Of a stretch of DNA of 64,000 nt, positions 18,214 through 27,014 are shown piece by piece (the stretch's first letter is position 1; the number at the start of each line of letters is the position of its first letter). This DNA is from Candidatus Formimonas warabiya (GTDB lineage: Bacteria; Bacillota; Dehalobacteriia; Dehalobacteriales; Dehalobacteriaceae). The stretch is from assembly GCF_002777255.1 (NCBI RefSeq), contig NZ_CP017634.1, positions 5,034,903 to 5,098,902 of the forward strand. Direction: 5' to 3'. The position numbers were made by a program, and so were the translations under genes. Below the pieces are notes generated by a model, which saw nothing but the letters and a program-made list of their open reading frames with translations, had not been told where the DNA came from and made no database searches.

Positions 18214-18891
18214 ATGTGGGAAGTTTTAGGGAAGATTTTTTCCATTACGCTGATTGATTTAGTGCTAAGCGGAGATAATGCGGCAGTGGTAGGTTTGGCG
18301 ATTCGAAATCTGCCGGACAAAATGCGCAGAAAAGCGGCCTTGTTTGGGGCGGGGGGAGCTGTTTTTTTGCAGGTTACTTTGGCTTCCATAGCCACTTTTT
18401 TGATGAAAGTCAATTATCTGAGCGCCATTGGCGGCGTAATACTAATCTTTATTACCTATAAATTGATTAAACCAGGGGGAGAAGAAGAGGCAAACGTCAG
18501 TGCTTCGGACAAATTTTGGACTGCAGTAGGTACCATCGTGGTAGCGGATATTTCTATGGCCTTTGATAATATTATGGGCGTAGCCGGAGTGGCGGAAGGA
18601 AATGTTTTGTATATACTTTTTGGCCTGTCCATGTCCATTCCAATTTTGATCTTTGGGGCAACCTGGTTAGCCACCCTGATGGACAAGTTTCCTATCATTA
18701 TTTATCTGGGGGCTACGGTCCTGGCCCACACTGCCTCAAGCATGATCATCCACGACAAAGCCCTCCATCTCACCAAATTTATCGGAGAAATATGGGCTAC
18801 GGCGATTCCCTGGTGCTTAGCGATTCCTGTGCTCATTTATGGAATCGTCGTAGTTCGAAGGATGAAGCGGTCTCAAGTGCCAGGCACTTAA
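18214..18891 (+). CDS. TerC/YjbE-family integral membrane protein
   Basis: A 225-residue membrane protein with the TerC family's paired acidic motifs: LIDLVLSGDNAAVVGLA near residue 10 and VVADISMAFDNIMGVA near residue 113. These are proposed to contribute to metal, notably manganese, export. Seven hydrophobic segments are apparent. ATG 18214 follows AGGGGGG. The 5' region (18090-18213) was checked for a yybP-ykoY manganese riboswitch, often found with such genes, but I see no convincing match. It is a single-gene unit closed by a strong hairpin shared with the convergent DedA gene. Confidence 0.88.
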   Translation: MWEVLGKIFSITLIDLVLSGDNAAVVGLAIRNLPDKMRRKAALFGAGGAVFLQVTLASIATFLMKVNYLSAIGGVILIFITYKLIKPGGEEEANVSASDKFWTAVGTIVVADISMAFDNIMGVAGVAEGNVLYILFGLSMSIPILIFGATWLATLMDKFPIIIYLGATVLAHTASSMIIHDKALHLTKFIGEIWATAIPWCLAIPVLIYGIVVVRRMKRSQVPGT

Positions 18892-18915
18892 CCTATCAAT
18901 ATGGGAACATTATTT

Positions 18916-18952
18916 ACCCTCCTGCGCAGATGGACGCAGGAGGGTATTTTTT
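18916..18952. terminator. bidirectional terminator between terC-type and dedA-type genes
   Basis: ACCCTCCTGCG (18916-18926) and CGCAGGAGGGT (18935-18945) form a perfect 11-bp stem followed by ATTTTTT on the plus strand. The genes converge here. Confidence 0.9.
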
Positions 18953-19562
18953 AACTTTCTTTTTTATACCATTTTTTAATAATCAAGAGAATCAGTAATG
19001 CGATGACGAGAAGGGAAACATAATCTAATTTGTGAAAAATGGGTAAAATGTCCTCCCAATGTTCCCCAAGTTTCATCCCCCCATAAACAAAGGCAAAATT
19101 CCAGGGGAAGGATCCCAGCGTGGTAAAAATAATAAATCTCAGTAAATTCATTCTACAGATACCGGCAGGAAGAGAAATGAAAGTTCGGATCCCCGGAAGT
19201 AACCTGCTGATAAAGATCATATATTCCCCATAGCGGTTAAACCAGTATTCGGTTCTTCTCAGCCTGTTCGGGGAAATGTGAATGTATTTGCCATATTTTA
19301 AGATAAAGGGACTTCCTCCCCAGTAACCCACGGCATAAGCAATTAATGAGCCCGCCAGATTTCCCAAAGTACTTGCCATGACCGCCTCAAACAAGCTCAT
19401 TTTTCCCAACCAGACTAAATAGCCCGTAAATGGCAGGACCACTTCACTGGGTAGCGGGATACAGGCGCTTTCAATGGTCATGCCAATGAAAACACCAAGC
19501 AGGCCATATTGTTCTATGAACGGTTCAATGATGGCAAATAGATAATTTAAAATGCTTTCCAT
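18951..19562 (-). CDS. DedA-family membrane protein
   Basis: A 203-residue DedA/SNARE-associated membrane protein. Motifs are LGVFIGMTIESACIPLPSEV near the N-terminus (conserved Glu and PLPSE), GYWGGSPFI, and FISRLLPGIRTFISLPAGI with the conserved arginines. Family members are thought to act as lipid flippases, including for undecaprenyl phosphate, and support envelope integrity. A TAGGAGATG sequence precedes the ATG. It is convergent with the TerC-type gene and has no operon partner. Confidence 0.92.
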   Translation of the reverse strand: MESILNYLFAIIEPFIEQYGLLGVFIGMTIESACIPLPSEVVLPFTGYLVWLGKMSLFEAVMASTLGNLAGSLIAYAVGYWGGSPFILKYGKYIHISPNRLRRTEYWFNRYGEYMIFISRLLPGIRTFISLPAGICRMNLLRFIIFTTLGSFPWNFAFVYGGMKLGEHWEDILPIFHKLDYVSLLVIALLILLIIKKWYKKES

Positions 19563-20018
19563 AGCATCTCCTACGATATTTTTTCGGTACTGATGTTATA
19601 TTATACCATAAATGACCCCATTTGTAGGAGGGCTTTTTTTGATGTTAATTGTCATCCTTGCAAGGATCTGAATAGTTCTTATTCGTATAGCGGATGTTTT
19701 TTGGGACATGATAGGATAAGATATAGTTTTTTTATTTTTTTGAAAAGTTAAATTTTTAGTTGCCGGTTAAATAAAAGAGGATTTTAAAGTCTCTTGGAGA
19801 AAGATTCCAAATAGAGGTTATGAAAGAAGGCATGTGATTTTTTGCACAAAAAAGGGAAAACTGTCAATCAGCAATATATTTAACTTTTCGCAAAATATTA
19901 TCACTTGTCTGAAAATAGAGGAAAAGAATAAAATATTAAACAAATATAGGTAAAAGATAAGGCAAAATGGGTAAAAATTATTTATTAGTAAGGTAAAGAA
20001 TGAAAGGAGAGAAACAGA
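19563..20018 (+). other. 456-nt intergenic region upstream of fhs
   Basis: AT-rich, with no credible gene on either strand. TTGTCT (19905-19910) and TAAAAT (19929-19934), 18 nt apart, are a weak promoter candidate for fhs, leaving an 80-nt leader. I see no recognised riboswitch. Confidence 0.4.
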
Positions 20019-21776
20019 ATGCTTGACCCGACCCAATTTAAAGACTGGCAGATTGCTGAAGAAGCGGAAAAGACTATGCTTTCCCCGGAACAGTGGCAAG
20101 AAAAACTTGGTTTGGAAAAGGGTGAGATGATTCCTTTCGGAAAGACGCCCAAACTTGATTTTATCAAAATTATGGACAGACTGAAAGACCGCCCGGACGG
20201 AAACTTCGTCGAGGTTACCGCGATTACGCCGACTCCCTTAGGAGAAGGAAAATCGACTACATCATTGGGCCTAATTGAAGGATTGGGTAAGAGAGGAATG
20301 AATGTGGGCGGCTGCCTGCGCCAGCCTTCCGGCGGACCTACCATGAATGTGAAAGGAACCGCTGCCGGCGGCGGCAATGCGCTGCTGATTCCCATGACGG
20401 AATTTTCTTTGGGCCTCACGGGCGATATTAATGATATTATGAATGCCCACAACCTGGCGATGGTTGCTCTCAATGCCAGAATGCAGCATGAAGCGAATTA
20501 TAGTGACGCCGAATTAGCGAAAAGGAATTTAAAAAGACTGGATATTGATCCCAAAAACGTAGAAATGGGCTGGATTATCGACTTTTGTGCCCAAGGACTG
20601 AGAAACATCATGATCGGACTGGGCGGCAAAAAAGACGGCTTTACCATGCAGTCTAAATTTGGCATTGCCGTTAGTTCCGAGTTAATGGCTATTCTTGCTG
20701 TGGCCAGAGATTTGAAGGATTTACGGGAAAGAATTGCCGACATGATCGTTGCTTACGATAAGTACGGCAATCCTGTTACCACGGCTGATTTGGAAGTAGA
20801 CGGCGCTATGGCCGCCTTCATGCGCAATACCATTAATCCTACCCTGTGCTATACGGTTGAGCATCAGCCTGTACTCGTTCATGCCGGTCCTTTTGCCAAT
20901 ATTGCCATTGGCCAGTCTTCCATTATCGGGGACCGGGTAGGCTTGAAAATGTTTGATTACCATATTACAGAGAGCGGATTTGCTGCCGACATCGGATTTG
21001 AAAAATTCTGGAATGTCAAATGCCGCTTAAGCGGATTGACCCCGAATGTTTCCGTGCTGGTCTGTACCGTGCGTGCCCTCAAGATGCATGGAGGCGGCCC
21101 TACCGTAGTTCCCGGTCGTCCCTTGCCGGAGGCCTATACCAAACAGGATTTAGGCCTGGTAGAAAAAGGCTTGGAGAACTTGCTCCACCACTTGAAGAAC
21201 GTGAAGAAATCCGGGATCAATCCGGTGGTTTGTATTAACAGCTTTGCTACCGATACCAAGGAAGAGGTGGCACTGATTAAAAGAGCCGTGGAGCAAGCCG
21301 GCGGACGCTGCGCCGTTTCCGAACACTGGAGATACGGCGGCGACGGAGCTCTTGAGCTTGCCGATGCAGTTATTGACGCTTGTAAGGATCCGGTTAATTT
21401 CAAATGTCTCTATCCCATCGAAATGCCCTTAAGACAGCGGGTGGAAATAGTTGCCAAAGAAGTATACGGTGCGGACGGTGTTGATTGGGCTCCGGAAGCG
21501 GAAGCAAAAGCCAAGAGATTTGAATCTGATCCCAAGTATGCCGATTTCCAAACCATGATGGTGAAGACCCATCTCAGCTTGACCCATGATCCTACTCTGA
21601 AAGGTGTGCCGAAAAACTGGAGATTGCCCATCCGTGACGTACTTGTCTACGGCGGCGCCAAGTTCCTTTGCCCGATGGCCGGCACGATCAGCTTGATGCC
21701 GGGAACCGGTTCCGATCCGGCCTTCAGAAGAATTGATATTGACGTGAATACCGGAAAAGTAAGCGGGTTATTCTAA
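20019..21776 (+). CDS. fhs: formate-tetrahydrofolate ligase
   Basis: A 585-residue enzyme that activates formate with ATP and tetrahydrofolate to give 10-formyl-THF, the entry step of the methyl branch of the Wood-Ljungdahl pathway (or, in reverse, the ATP-yielding step of methyl oxidation). The P-loop-like [17 protein letters not shown] lies near residues 68-84, then [26 protein letters not shown] and the C-terminal [17 protein letters not shown] precedes ATG 20019. It is slightly longer than the usual 556-560 residues at the N-terminus. It stands alone with its own terminator, just upstream of pylD, and links the methyltransferase genes to one-carbon metabolism. Confidence 0.98.
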   Translation: MLDPTQFKDWQIAEEAEKTMLSPEQWQEKLGLEKGEMIPFGKTPKLDFIKIMDRLKDRPDGNFVEVTAITPTPLGEGKSTTSLGLIEGLGKRGMNVGGCLRQPSGGPTMNVKGTAAGGGNALLIPMTEFSLGLTGDINDIMNAHNLAMVALNARMQHEANYSDAELAKRNLKRLDIDPKNVEMGWIIDFCAQGLRNIMIGLGGKKDGFTMQSKFGIAVSSELMAILAVARDLKDLRERIADMIVAYDKYGNPVTTADLEVDGAMAAFMRNTINPTLCYTVEHQPVLVHAGPFANIAIGQSSIIGDRVGLKMFDYHITESGFAADIGFEKFWNVKCRLSGLTPNVSVLVCTVRALKMHGGGPTVVPGRPLPEAYTKQDLGLVEKGLENLLHHLKNVKKSGINPVVCINSFATDTKEEVALIKRAVEQAGGRCAVSEHWRYGGDGALELADAVIDACKDPVNFKCLYPIEMPLRQRVEIVAKEVYGADGVDWAPEAEAKAKRFESDPKYADFQTMMVKTHLSLTHDPTLKGVPKNWRLPIRDVLVYGGAKFLCPMAGTISLMPGTGSDPAFRRIDIDVNTGKVSGLF

Positions 21777-21797
21777 TCTGAAATATTTCTATCCCAT

Positions 21798-21833
21798 AAT
21801 CAGGAGGTCTTTTTGAGACCTCCTGATTTTTTT
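21798..21833 (+). terminator. terminator of fhs
   Basis: A 13-bp stem, AATCAGGAGGTCT (21798-21810) with AGACCTCCTGATT (21816-21828), is followed by T residues. Confidence 0.93.
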
Positions 21834-21888
21834 ACCACCTTATTTCCTCTCTTCTGCCTGCAGGCAATCAATATTGATTTCATTGATT

Positions 21889-21917
21889 TTCCCGGTAACC
21901 GGTACCCGGATCCCGAA
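21889..21917. repeat. GC-rich palindromic repeat, single copy
   Basis: CCCGGTAACCGGTACCCGG followed by ATCCCGA matches the repeat family seen as inverted pairs at 52738-52968 and 60970-61186. It is intergenic, between fhs and pylD. Confidence 0.7.
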
Positions 21918-22035
21918 TTTTTATATTTCCAAATGTTTTTGTGATAAAAATAAAGGATTTTTTCTGGTTTTGTACAAATACCTTAGGAGAGAAAATAATC
22001 GCTGATTTTTTATTTTGGCAAGAGGGAGAAAAAAC

Positions 22036-22848
22036 ATGACACGGCTTACTGTAAAAGACATTGATGGGCTTGATCAGGGGTTTTCCGCCTATGATAGGGA
22101 ACTAATTGAAAAGACCGGTATGACCTTAGGTGAAATTGCCTGTTTTTCCGCAGGAATTTCCCCCCAAGAGTTTCAGGAAGCAGGGGAAGATTACCGGGTT
22201 GCCGTCGTGCCGATCACAGCCGGCGAAGGGATCATTGGCGGATTCGCCCAGTCTGTGCAAGGGATCGTAGCCAGTTTAGGGTTTCAAGTATCGGTAACCC
22301 GGGAGACGGATGTGGACGGCATCTTTGAGGCGGTGTCTTCCGGCAGTGAAATCATTTTTATGGCGGATGATGTGCGCTTTATCGCCATAAATTTACACAA
22401 CAAAAGAATAGCAGATAATGGGGAAGCCACCGGCAGGGGCTATGTGGCTGCTCTGAACGGAATGGCAAAAGACCTGAACGGGTGCGAAGTATTGGTTTTA
22501 GGGTTTGGTCAAGTGGGTTCCCCGGCGGTAGAATTTCTTTTGGAGTTGGGAGCCAAACCCGCTGTTTATGATATTGACGAGGAAAAATTACATCACATAG
22601 ATAAAAATAAGGTTCAAGTGGAAAAGGATTTAAGGGCAGCGTTGCCTAAATATCACTATCTTATCGACGCTACACCGGAAAACAGTTTTATCGCCCCGGA
22701 GCTATTAGACGGGAAGGCAAAAATTGCTGCCCCGGGAATTCCCCTGGGACTTACTCCGGAAGCATATGGGAAATTTAAGGGCGCAACCATCCATGATCCT
22801 TTACAAATCGGAGTAGCAGCGATGCTGGCTTTGGCAGTAAAGCCTTAA
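22036..22848 (+). CDS. pylD: pyrrolysine biosynthesis protein PylD
   Basis: A 270-residue dehydrogenase that oxidises 3-methylornithyl-N6-lysine; the product cyclises to pyrrolysine. It shows the PylD plan: N-terminal substrate domain with VVPITAGEGIIGGFAQSV, then FMADDVRFIAINL (the conserved ADD segment) and a Rossmann domain with VLGFGQVG at residues 154-161. The end, HDPLQIGVAAMLALAVK, is also family-like. ATG 22036 follows AGAGGGAG; the longer TTG start is unlikely. tRNA-Pyl starts 8 nt after the stop, so both are probably on one transcript. pylB, pylC and pylS are not in the window, unlike the compact clusters of many bacteria. Confidence 0.93.
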   Translation: MTRLTVKDIDGLDQGFSAYDRELIEKTGMTLGEIACFSAGISPQEFQEAGEDYRVAVVPITAGEGIIGGFAQSVQGIVASLGFQVSVTRETDVDGIFEAVSSGSEIIFMADDVRFIAINLHNKRIADNGEATGRGYVAALNGMAKDLNGCEVLVLGFGQVGSPAVEFLLELGAKPAVYDIDEEKLHHIDKNKVQVEKDLRAALPKYHYLIDATPENSFIAPELLDGKAKIAAPGIPLGLTPEAYGKFKGATIHDPLQIGVAAMLALAVKP

Positions 22849-22856
22849 ATAAACGT

Positions 22857-22928
22857 GGGGGGTGGATCGGCAGGATCGCATAGACTCTAAATCTATGTAG
22901 CCGGGTGTAACTCCCGGACTCCCCGCCA
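22857..22928 (+). tRNA. pylT: tRNA-Pyl (anticodon CUA)
   Basis: A 72-nt tRNA that folds by eye with tRNA-Pyl hallmarks. These are a 7-bp acceptor stem (GGGGGGT with ACTCCCC), one base between acceptor and D stem, a 4-bp D stem with a 5-nt loop and a 6-bp anticodon stem (CATAGA with TCTATG). The loop is CTCTAAA, with anticodon CTA at 22887-22889; the variable loop is only 3 nt, and the T stem is CCGGG/CCCGG. Discriminator G and an encoded CCA end the gene. It decodes UAG as pyrrolysine. It sits directly after pylD, and amber-containing mtbB and mttB lie 4-7 kb downstream. Confidence 0.97.
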
Positions 22929-23012
22929 TACCTGAAAATGATTTGTTTTATCGTGCCTTGAGACTGTTTTGACGGGTTCTGTCCAGGTTAAGCGGAGCAA
23001 GGAGTGGATAAA

Positions 23013-24767
23013 ATGATTAAGCTTGCAGATATTTCTCATGACGATTTTTTTCTTTTGCCCTCCGGGGCAAAAGTGGCCGATGTTCTGGAAGATATTTTAG
23101 ATCATCACACCCAATATATCATTCGCTGCTCAGAGAAAGAAGTTGGCGCAGTCTACCGGACATCTGTTTTATTGCGGGAAGCTCTGAAAAACGGCTCCGG
23201 TTCCCTGGGGGAAAATATCCTGGTCAGTGAGAGATTTGCCGTGATTCAGGAGGGGGATTCTCTCCTGGATTTATTGGCTTTGGAGGATCATCCTGATTTG
23301 ATTGTTCTGGTCAATGAGGGAACAGTTCCCGTGGGGATGATTGACGGGTTGGAGGCAATTCGGAAACTGCTCCATGATTTTTATGGGATGATACCCGGGA
23401 CAAAACTTTCTTTGCCGGAATACCGGGATATTGTGGAGCAACTGGAAGAAGAGATATTCGTTACCGATGGTGCCGGATTTATTTTATATCTGAACCCGGA
23501 AGGGGAAAAAGTTTGCGGCGTGAAACTGGAAGAGGTGATTGGAAAGCACGTCAGCGATTTGGAAAAGGCCAAGATTTTTACGTCCAGTACCACCGTTGAG
23601 GTGCTTAAAACCAAGAAGAAGGCCAATTTACTGCAAAAGCTGAAGTCCGGAAAAACGGTTTTGGCCACGGGCAGACCCATTTTTGATCAGAAAGGCCGGC
23701 TCGTCCGGGTTTTAAGTACCACGAAAGATGTCAGAGAGATCAATCATTTAATGGAACAGATTGAACAAAAGAACAAAGAGATTAAGCACAAAAACCAGGA
23801 GCTGACTTTGTTGCGGGAAAGTATTTTTGCCCAAGACAACTTTGTGTGCAAAAGCCCTAAAATGACAGGAATTAAAGATACCATCATCAAAATTGCCCCG
23901 ACGGATATCACTGTCCTGATTCAGGGAGAATCAGGCGTGGGAAAAGAAGTGGTGACAAAATTAATTCACAATTTAGGCCTGAGAAACAGGTACCCTTTGA
24001 TCAAGATCAATTGTGGCTTAATTCCGGAAAATTTGTTGGAATCCGAATTATTCGGTTATGAGGGCGGGGCTTTTACCGGGGCGAATAAACATGGGAAATT
24101 AGGGAAAATCGAATTAGCCAACCAGGGAACCTTATTTCTCGATGAAATTGGCGAGATGCCCTTAAGTCTCCAGGTGAAGCTGTTGGAGTTTTTGCAGGAC
24201 AGAGAGTTTACCCGGGTGGGAGGCACGCAAAAGATAAAAATTGATACCCGGGTGATTTTAGCCACCAACCGGGATTTGCAGACGATGGTCAATCAAGGCC
24301 GCTTCCGCCGGGATCTTTTTTACCGCCTCAATGTCCTGCCCATCAACATTCCTCCTTTAAGGGAGAGAGTGGAGGATATTCCGGTGCTGGCGGAATATTT
24401 CCTGGATCAATTCAACAACAAGTATCAAATGAATAAAAAGTTGGCCCCGGACGTGATCGAAGCATTTTATGAGTATGATTGGCCGGGCAATGTCAGGGAA
24501 TTGGTCCATTTTATTGAGAGAATCATGGTGATCAGTGATGCGGATTTCATTACCCGGGACATGTTGCCGGAAGTGTTCGGGGGAAATCCGTCTCCCCGCC
24601 AGACCATTATCTGCACCGACCTGATTCCTTTGAAAAAAGCGAAAAATGAATTGGAGGCCCAGCTCATCAAACGGGCTTACGAGATCTATAAATCTACCTA
24701 TAAAGTAGGAAAGGTATTAGAGATCGACCAGTCCACGGTGGTGAAACTGCTTAAAAAATATAGATAA
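23013..24767 (+). CDS. sigma-54-dependent transcriptional activator (CBS-like, PAS, AAA+, HTH)
   Basis: A 584-residue enhancer-binding protein. Residues 1-120 resemble a CBS pair; 135-240 form a PAS domain (IFVTDGAGFILYLNPEGE); a coiled linker follows. The AAA+ domain has Walker A GESGVGKE at 305-312, the sigma-54 contact loop GAFTGA at 352-357 and Walker B TLFLDEIGEM at 373-382. A short C-terminal HTH (about 540-580, KVGKVLEIDQSTVVKLLKKY) resembles TyrR-type HTH domains. ATG 23013 is chosen because AAGGAG lies 8 nt upstream; GTG 23004 overlaps that site. Two sigma-54 promoters with matching inverted-repeat arrays follow at 25146 and 26998, so it probably switches on the adjacent methyltransferase genes in response to a small ligand. 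Confidence 0.93.
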   Translation: MIKLADISHDDFFLLPSGAKVADVLEDILDHHTQYIIRCSEKEVGAVYRTSVLLREALKNGSGSLGENILVSERFAVIQEGDSLLDLLALEDHPDLIVLVNEGTVPVGMIDGLEAIRKLLHDFYGMIPGTKLSLPEYRDIVEQLEEEIFVTDGAGFILYLNPEGEKVCGVKLEEVIGKHVSDLEKAKIFTSSTTVEVLKTKKKANLLQKLKSGKTVLATGRPIFDQKGRLVRVLSTTKDVREINHLMEQIEQKNKEIKHKNQELTLLRESIFAQDNFVCKSPKMTGIKDTIIKIAPTDITVLIQGESGVGKEVVTKLIHNLGLRNRYPLIKINCGLIPENLLESELFGYEGGAFTGANKHGKLGKIELANQGTLFLDEIGEMPLSLQVKLLEFLQDREFTRVGGTQKIKIDTRVILATNRDLQTMVNQGRFRRDLFYRLNVLPINIPPLRERVEDIPVLAEYFLDQFNNKYQMNKKLAPDVIEAFYEYDWPGNVRELVHFIERIMVISDADFITRDMLPEVFGGNPSPRQTIICTDLIPLKKAKNELEAQLIKRAYEIYKSTYKVGKVLEIDQSTVVKLLKKYR

Positions 24768-24778
24768 TCCAGATCCGG

Positions 24779-24832
24779 AAAAAGGCATCGCGAAAATCCC
24801 TTTGTTTGATGATTCTTCAGATGCCTTTTTGT
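24779..24832 (+). terminator. terminator of the activator gene
   Basis: AAAAAGGCATC (24779-24789) pairs with GATGCCTTTTT (24820-24830) around a 30-nt loop and ends in a T tract. Confidence 0.7.
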
Positions 24833-24858
24833 GATCGTGAATCGGAGAAATCCTCTCT

Positions 24859-24971
24859 GATGATTTATTTCATGATGCAATGAAAAAATTCATCGGCGGG
24901 GATTGGTTATTTGTGGGGCCAAACGTGATCATGACAGGAAAAAATCCTTCTCACTAATGAAAATTGTCATG
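24859..24971 (+). promoter_or_regulatory. array of three inverted-repeat activator sites upstream of promoter A
   Basis: Three 16-bp sites of the form AATGAA-N4-TTCATT: 24859-24874 (GATGAT, TTCATG), 24879-24894 (AATGAA, TTCATC) and 24956-24971 (AATGAA, GTCATG). Their centres are 20 and 77 bp apart. Similar sites with spacings of 22 and 76 bp precede the second sigma-54 promoter. They are proposed as enhancer sites for the activator encoded just upstream. The spacing places all sites roughly on one face of the helix. Confidence 0.55.
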
Positions 24972-25145
24972 GGATTAGGAAAATTCCGTCTTTTATGAAA
25001 GGCTTTTTGCGCTCTCGAAAAAATTCATTTCTTTGGTACTCAGCCCTTGAACTGCCGGGGTTTTCCCTTTTTGCGTTTCCCGAAAAACGGAAACCGAAAC
25101 CGTCAAATCCCGAAAGTTTCGAGGGCTTTTTCTATTATTTCGTGC

Positions 25146-25162
25146 TTGGCATATTTTTTGCT
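25146..25162 (+). promoter_or_regulatory. sigma-54 promoter A
   Basis: TTGGCATATTTTTTGCT matches the -24/-12 consensus (YTGGCAC-N5-TTGCW) with correct GG-to-GC spacing. It lies 171 nt upstream of the MttB-homologue gene, with transcription expected near 25174. Confidence 0.75.
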
Positions 25163-25172
25163 TTATTCTAAG

Positions 25173-25289
25173 GAAGTGGAAGAACAGTTGATGAAGAAAG
25201 CCTATAGTATTTATCAAAGCCCCTATAAAGTGGGCGAGGTATTGGAGATTGATCAATCTACGGTGGTAAAAATATTAAAGAAAATATAG
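25173..25289 (+). pseudogene. HTH fragment homologous to the C-terminus of the sigma-54 activator
   Basis: The frame encodes EVEEQLMKKAYSIYQ and then SPYKVGEVLEIDQSTVVKIL, nearly identical to the C-terminal helix-turn-helix of the activator ending at 24767. No AAA+ domain precedes it. It is most simply the relic of a second activator gene. It starts exactly where promoter A should begin transcription, and GGAAG lies 8 nt before ATG 25191, so a 32-residue HTH-only peptide could be made. It ends in TAG. Confidence 0.7.
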
Positions 25290-25332
25290 ATAAACCCAAC
25301 TTAAAACTAAAAACGGGCGGAGGTAGAAGTTC

Positions 25333-26814
25333 ATGAAAAGAAGTGAAAAATCCGGCATTGAGATCGGCACGGGGTTTGGCTTGAAGTCTTTTTCCCCGGA
25401 CCAAGTAGAGATGCTTCATGATGCTACATTAAAGGTGCTCCAAGATACGGGAATCAAAGTAGAAAGCGATGCGGCGGCGGAAATATTTTCCGGGGCCGGT
25501 GCGCAGGTAGAGCGCTTTTCCAATTATTTTACCGTGAGAATCCCTTCCTATATTGTGGAAGACTGCATCCGCTGGGCGGCCCGTCCGGGAATTTTTTACG
25601 GCCGGGTTCCGGAAGATGACTTTCTTGCGGAGCCCCATCGGGTTGGGTTTGCCACCTTTGGTGAATGTATTCAAGTGATCGACCCCGTGACCAGAAGGGT
25701 GAGGAAGTCTACCAAAAAAGACTGCGGGGATATCTCCCTGATTTGCGACTATTTTGACGAGATCAGCGTCATGGAACGGCCTTGCTGCTCCTCGGATATG
25801 CATCCGGAGACACAGCCCCTGCACAATTTGGAAGCCATTTTTACCAATACTTCCAAACCGGTGTTTCTCGCCGCTGTGAACCCGCGCAATTGCAGAAAAA
25901 TGGTGGAGATGGCGATCGTCTGTGCCGGAGGAAAGGAAAACTTCCATAAACGTCCCTTCCTAAATATTTTTGTTTGTCCTACCAGCCCCTTGCTTTTAGT
26001 GAAAAATTGCTGCGATGTGATTATAGAAGCGGCCGGATTAGGGGCGGGCATTGCTATTATTCCCATGGCTTTAGCCGGCGCCACGTCGACAGCGACTTTG
26101 GCCGGGACCATCGTCACCCACAATGCGGAAGTATTAAGTGCTCTTGCCTTGGCCCAGCTGACGAAAAAAGGCTGCCGTTGTGTTTATTGCGGTGTGAGCA
26201 CGATTATGGATCTCCGGCTCATGGTGGGCCCGGTAGGTGCTCCGGAACAGGCTTTATTGGCTTCCGGGGCCGCAAAACTGGCCCAATATTATCGATTACC
26301 CAGTTGGATCGGCGGCGGTGTGTCGGACAGTAAACTGCCTGATGCCCAAGCAGCTTATGAGTTTGCCCTTAACGCTTTAACCGGCGCTTTGGCCGGAGCG
26401 AACATTGTCTATGGCGCAGGTGTGCTGGAATTAGGCCTGACCCAAGATTATGCCAAGCTGGTGCTGGACGTGGAAGCCATCCGGTCCATCAAAAGAATCA
26501 TGAAAGGCGTGGAAATTACCGATGAGACCCTGGCCTTGGATGTGATCCATCAGGTTGGTGCCGGCGGAGAGTTTCTCACCCACGCGCATACCTTTCAGCA
26601 TATGCGGGAACAGTCCCAACCGGCCCTTTTTGACCGGAAGACCCGGGATTCCTGGCTGAAAAGCGGAGGAAAAGATGCTGCGGAACGGGCTTACGAAGAG
26701 GCCTTACATATTTTGGAGAACCATCGGCCCAAGGTCCTACCTCCGGGGGCAGCCGGTATCATGAAAGAAATTATTGCTGATTATGAAAAAGAACTTGGTG
26801 TGGCCGGAAAATAA
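25333..26814 (+). CDS. MttB-family corrinoid methyltransferase without pyrrolysine
   Basis: A 493-residue TIM-barrel methyltransferase of the trimethylamine/betaine superfamily. It is the closest relative in the window of the Pyl-containing MttB at 29462, sharing stretches such as VTHNAEVL and DSKxPDAQAA. At the pyrrolysine position (residue 330, codon 26320) it has Val, so it should use a quaternary amine or another substrate rather than trimethylamine; this is known for MtgB-type homologues. GGCGGAGG precedes ATG 25333. It sits behind sigma-54 promoter A and ahead of promoter B, implying joint control with mtbB-mttB. The methyl acceptor is probably the corrinoid protein at 28622. Confidence 0.88.
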   Translation: MKRSEKSGIEIGTGFGLKSFSPDQVEMLHDATLKVLQDTGIKVESDAAAEIFSGAGAQVERFSNYFTVRIPSYIVEDCIRWAARPGIFYGRVPEDDFLAEPHRVGFATFGECIQVIDPVTRRVRKSTKKDCGDISLICDYFDEISVMERPCCSSDMHPETQPLHNLEAIFTNTSKPVFLAAVNPRNCRKMVEMAIVCAGGKENFHKRPFLNIFVCPTSPLLLVKNCCDVIIEAAGLGAGIAIIPMALAGATSTATLAGTIVTHNAEVLSALALAQLTKKGCRCVYCGVSTIMDLRLMVGPVGAPEQALLASGAAKLAQYYRLPSWIGGGVSDSKLPDAQAAYEFALNALTGALAGANIVYGAGVLELGLTQDYAKLVLDVEAIRSIKRIMKGVEITDETLALDVIHQVGAGGEFLTHAHTFQHMREQSQPALFDRKTRDSWLKSGGKDAAERAYEEALHILENHRPKVLPPGAAGIMKEIIADYEKELGVAGK

Positions 26815-26823
26815 AGCAACGGC

Positions 26824-26937
26824 AATGAAATTTTTCATGAAAGGGTATGATTTTTTTCATCTGTATTTTCTGATTATTTTGGCTTAATTAATATTTCCAT
26901 CTGCGCTGCTTGCTCAAAAATAATGAATAATTTCATT
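26824..26937 (+). promoter_or_regulatory. array of three inverted-repeat activator sites upstream of promoter B
   Basis: Sites at 26824-26839 (AATGAA, TTCATG), 26846-26861 (TATGAT, TTCATC) and 26922-26937 (AATGAA, TTCATT, perfect). Centres are 22 and 76 bp apart, mirroring the first array. The last site ends 60 bp before the -24 element. Confidence 0.6.
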
Positions 26938-26997
26938 AGACCGATCTCTCCCGGCGGAAAAAGGGCCGGCAGGAAAGGCCGCAAGATACCAAGTGGA

Positions 26998-27014
26998 TTG
27001 GCAAAGGTTTTGCT
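26998..27014 (+). promoter_or_regulatory. sigma-54 promoter B (mtbB operon)
   Basis: TTGGCAAAGGTTTTGCT carries GG and GC at the exact -24/-12 spacing and fits the consensus at most conserved positions. It predicts a transcript starting near 27026 with a leader of about 170 nt before mtbB; the leader holds no gene. Confidence 0.75.
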
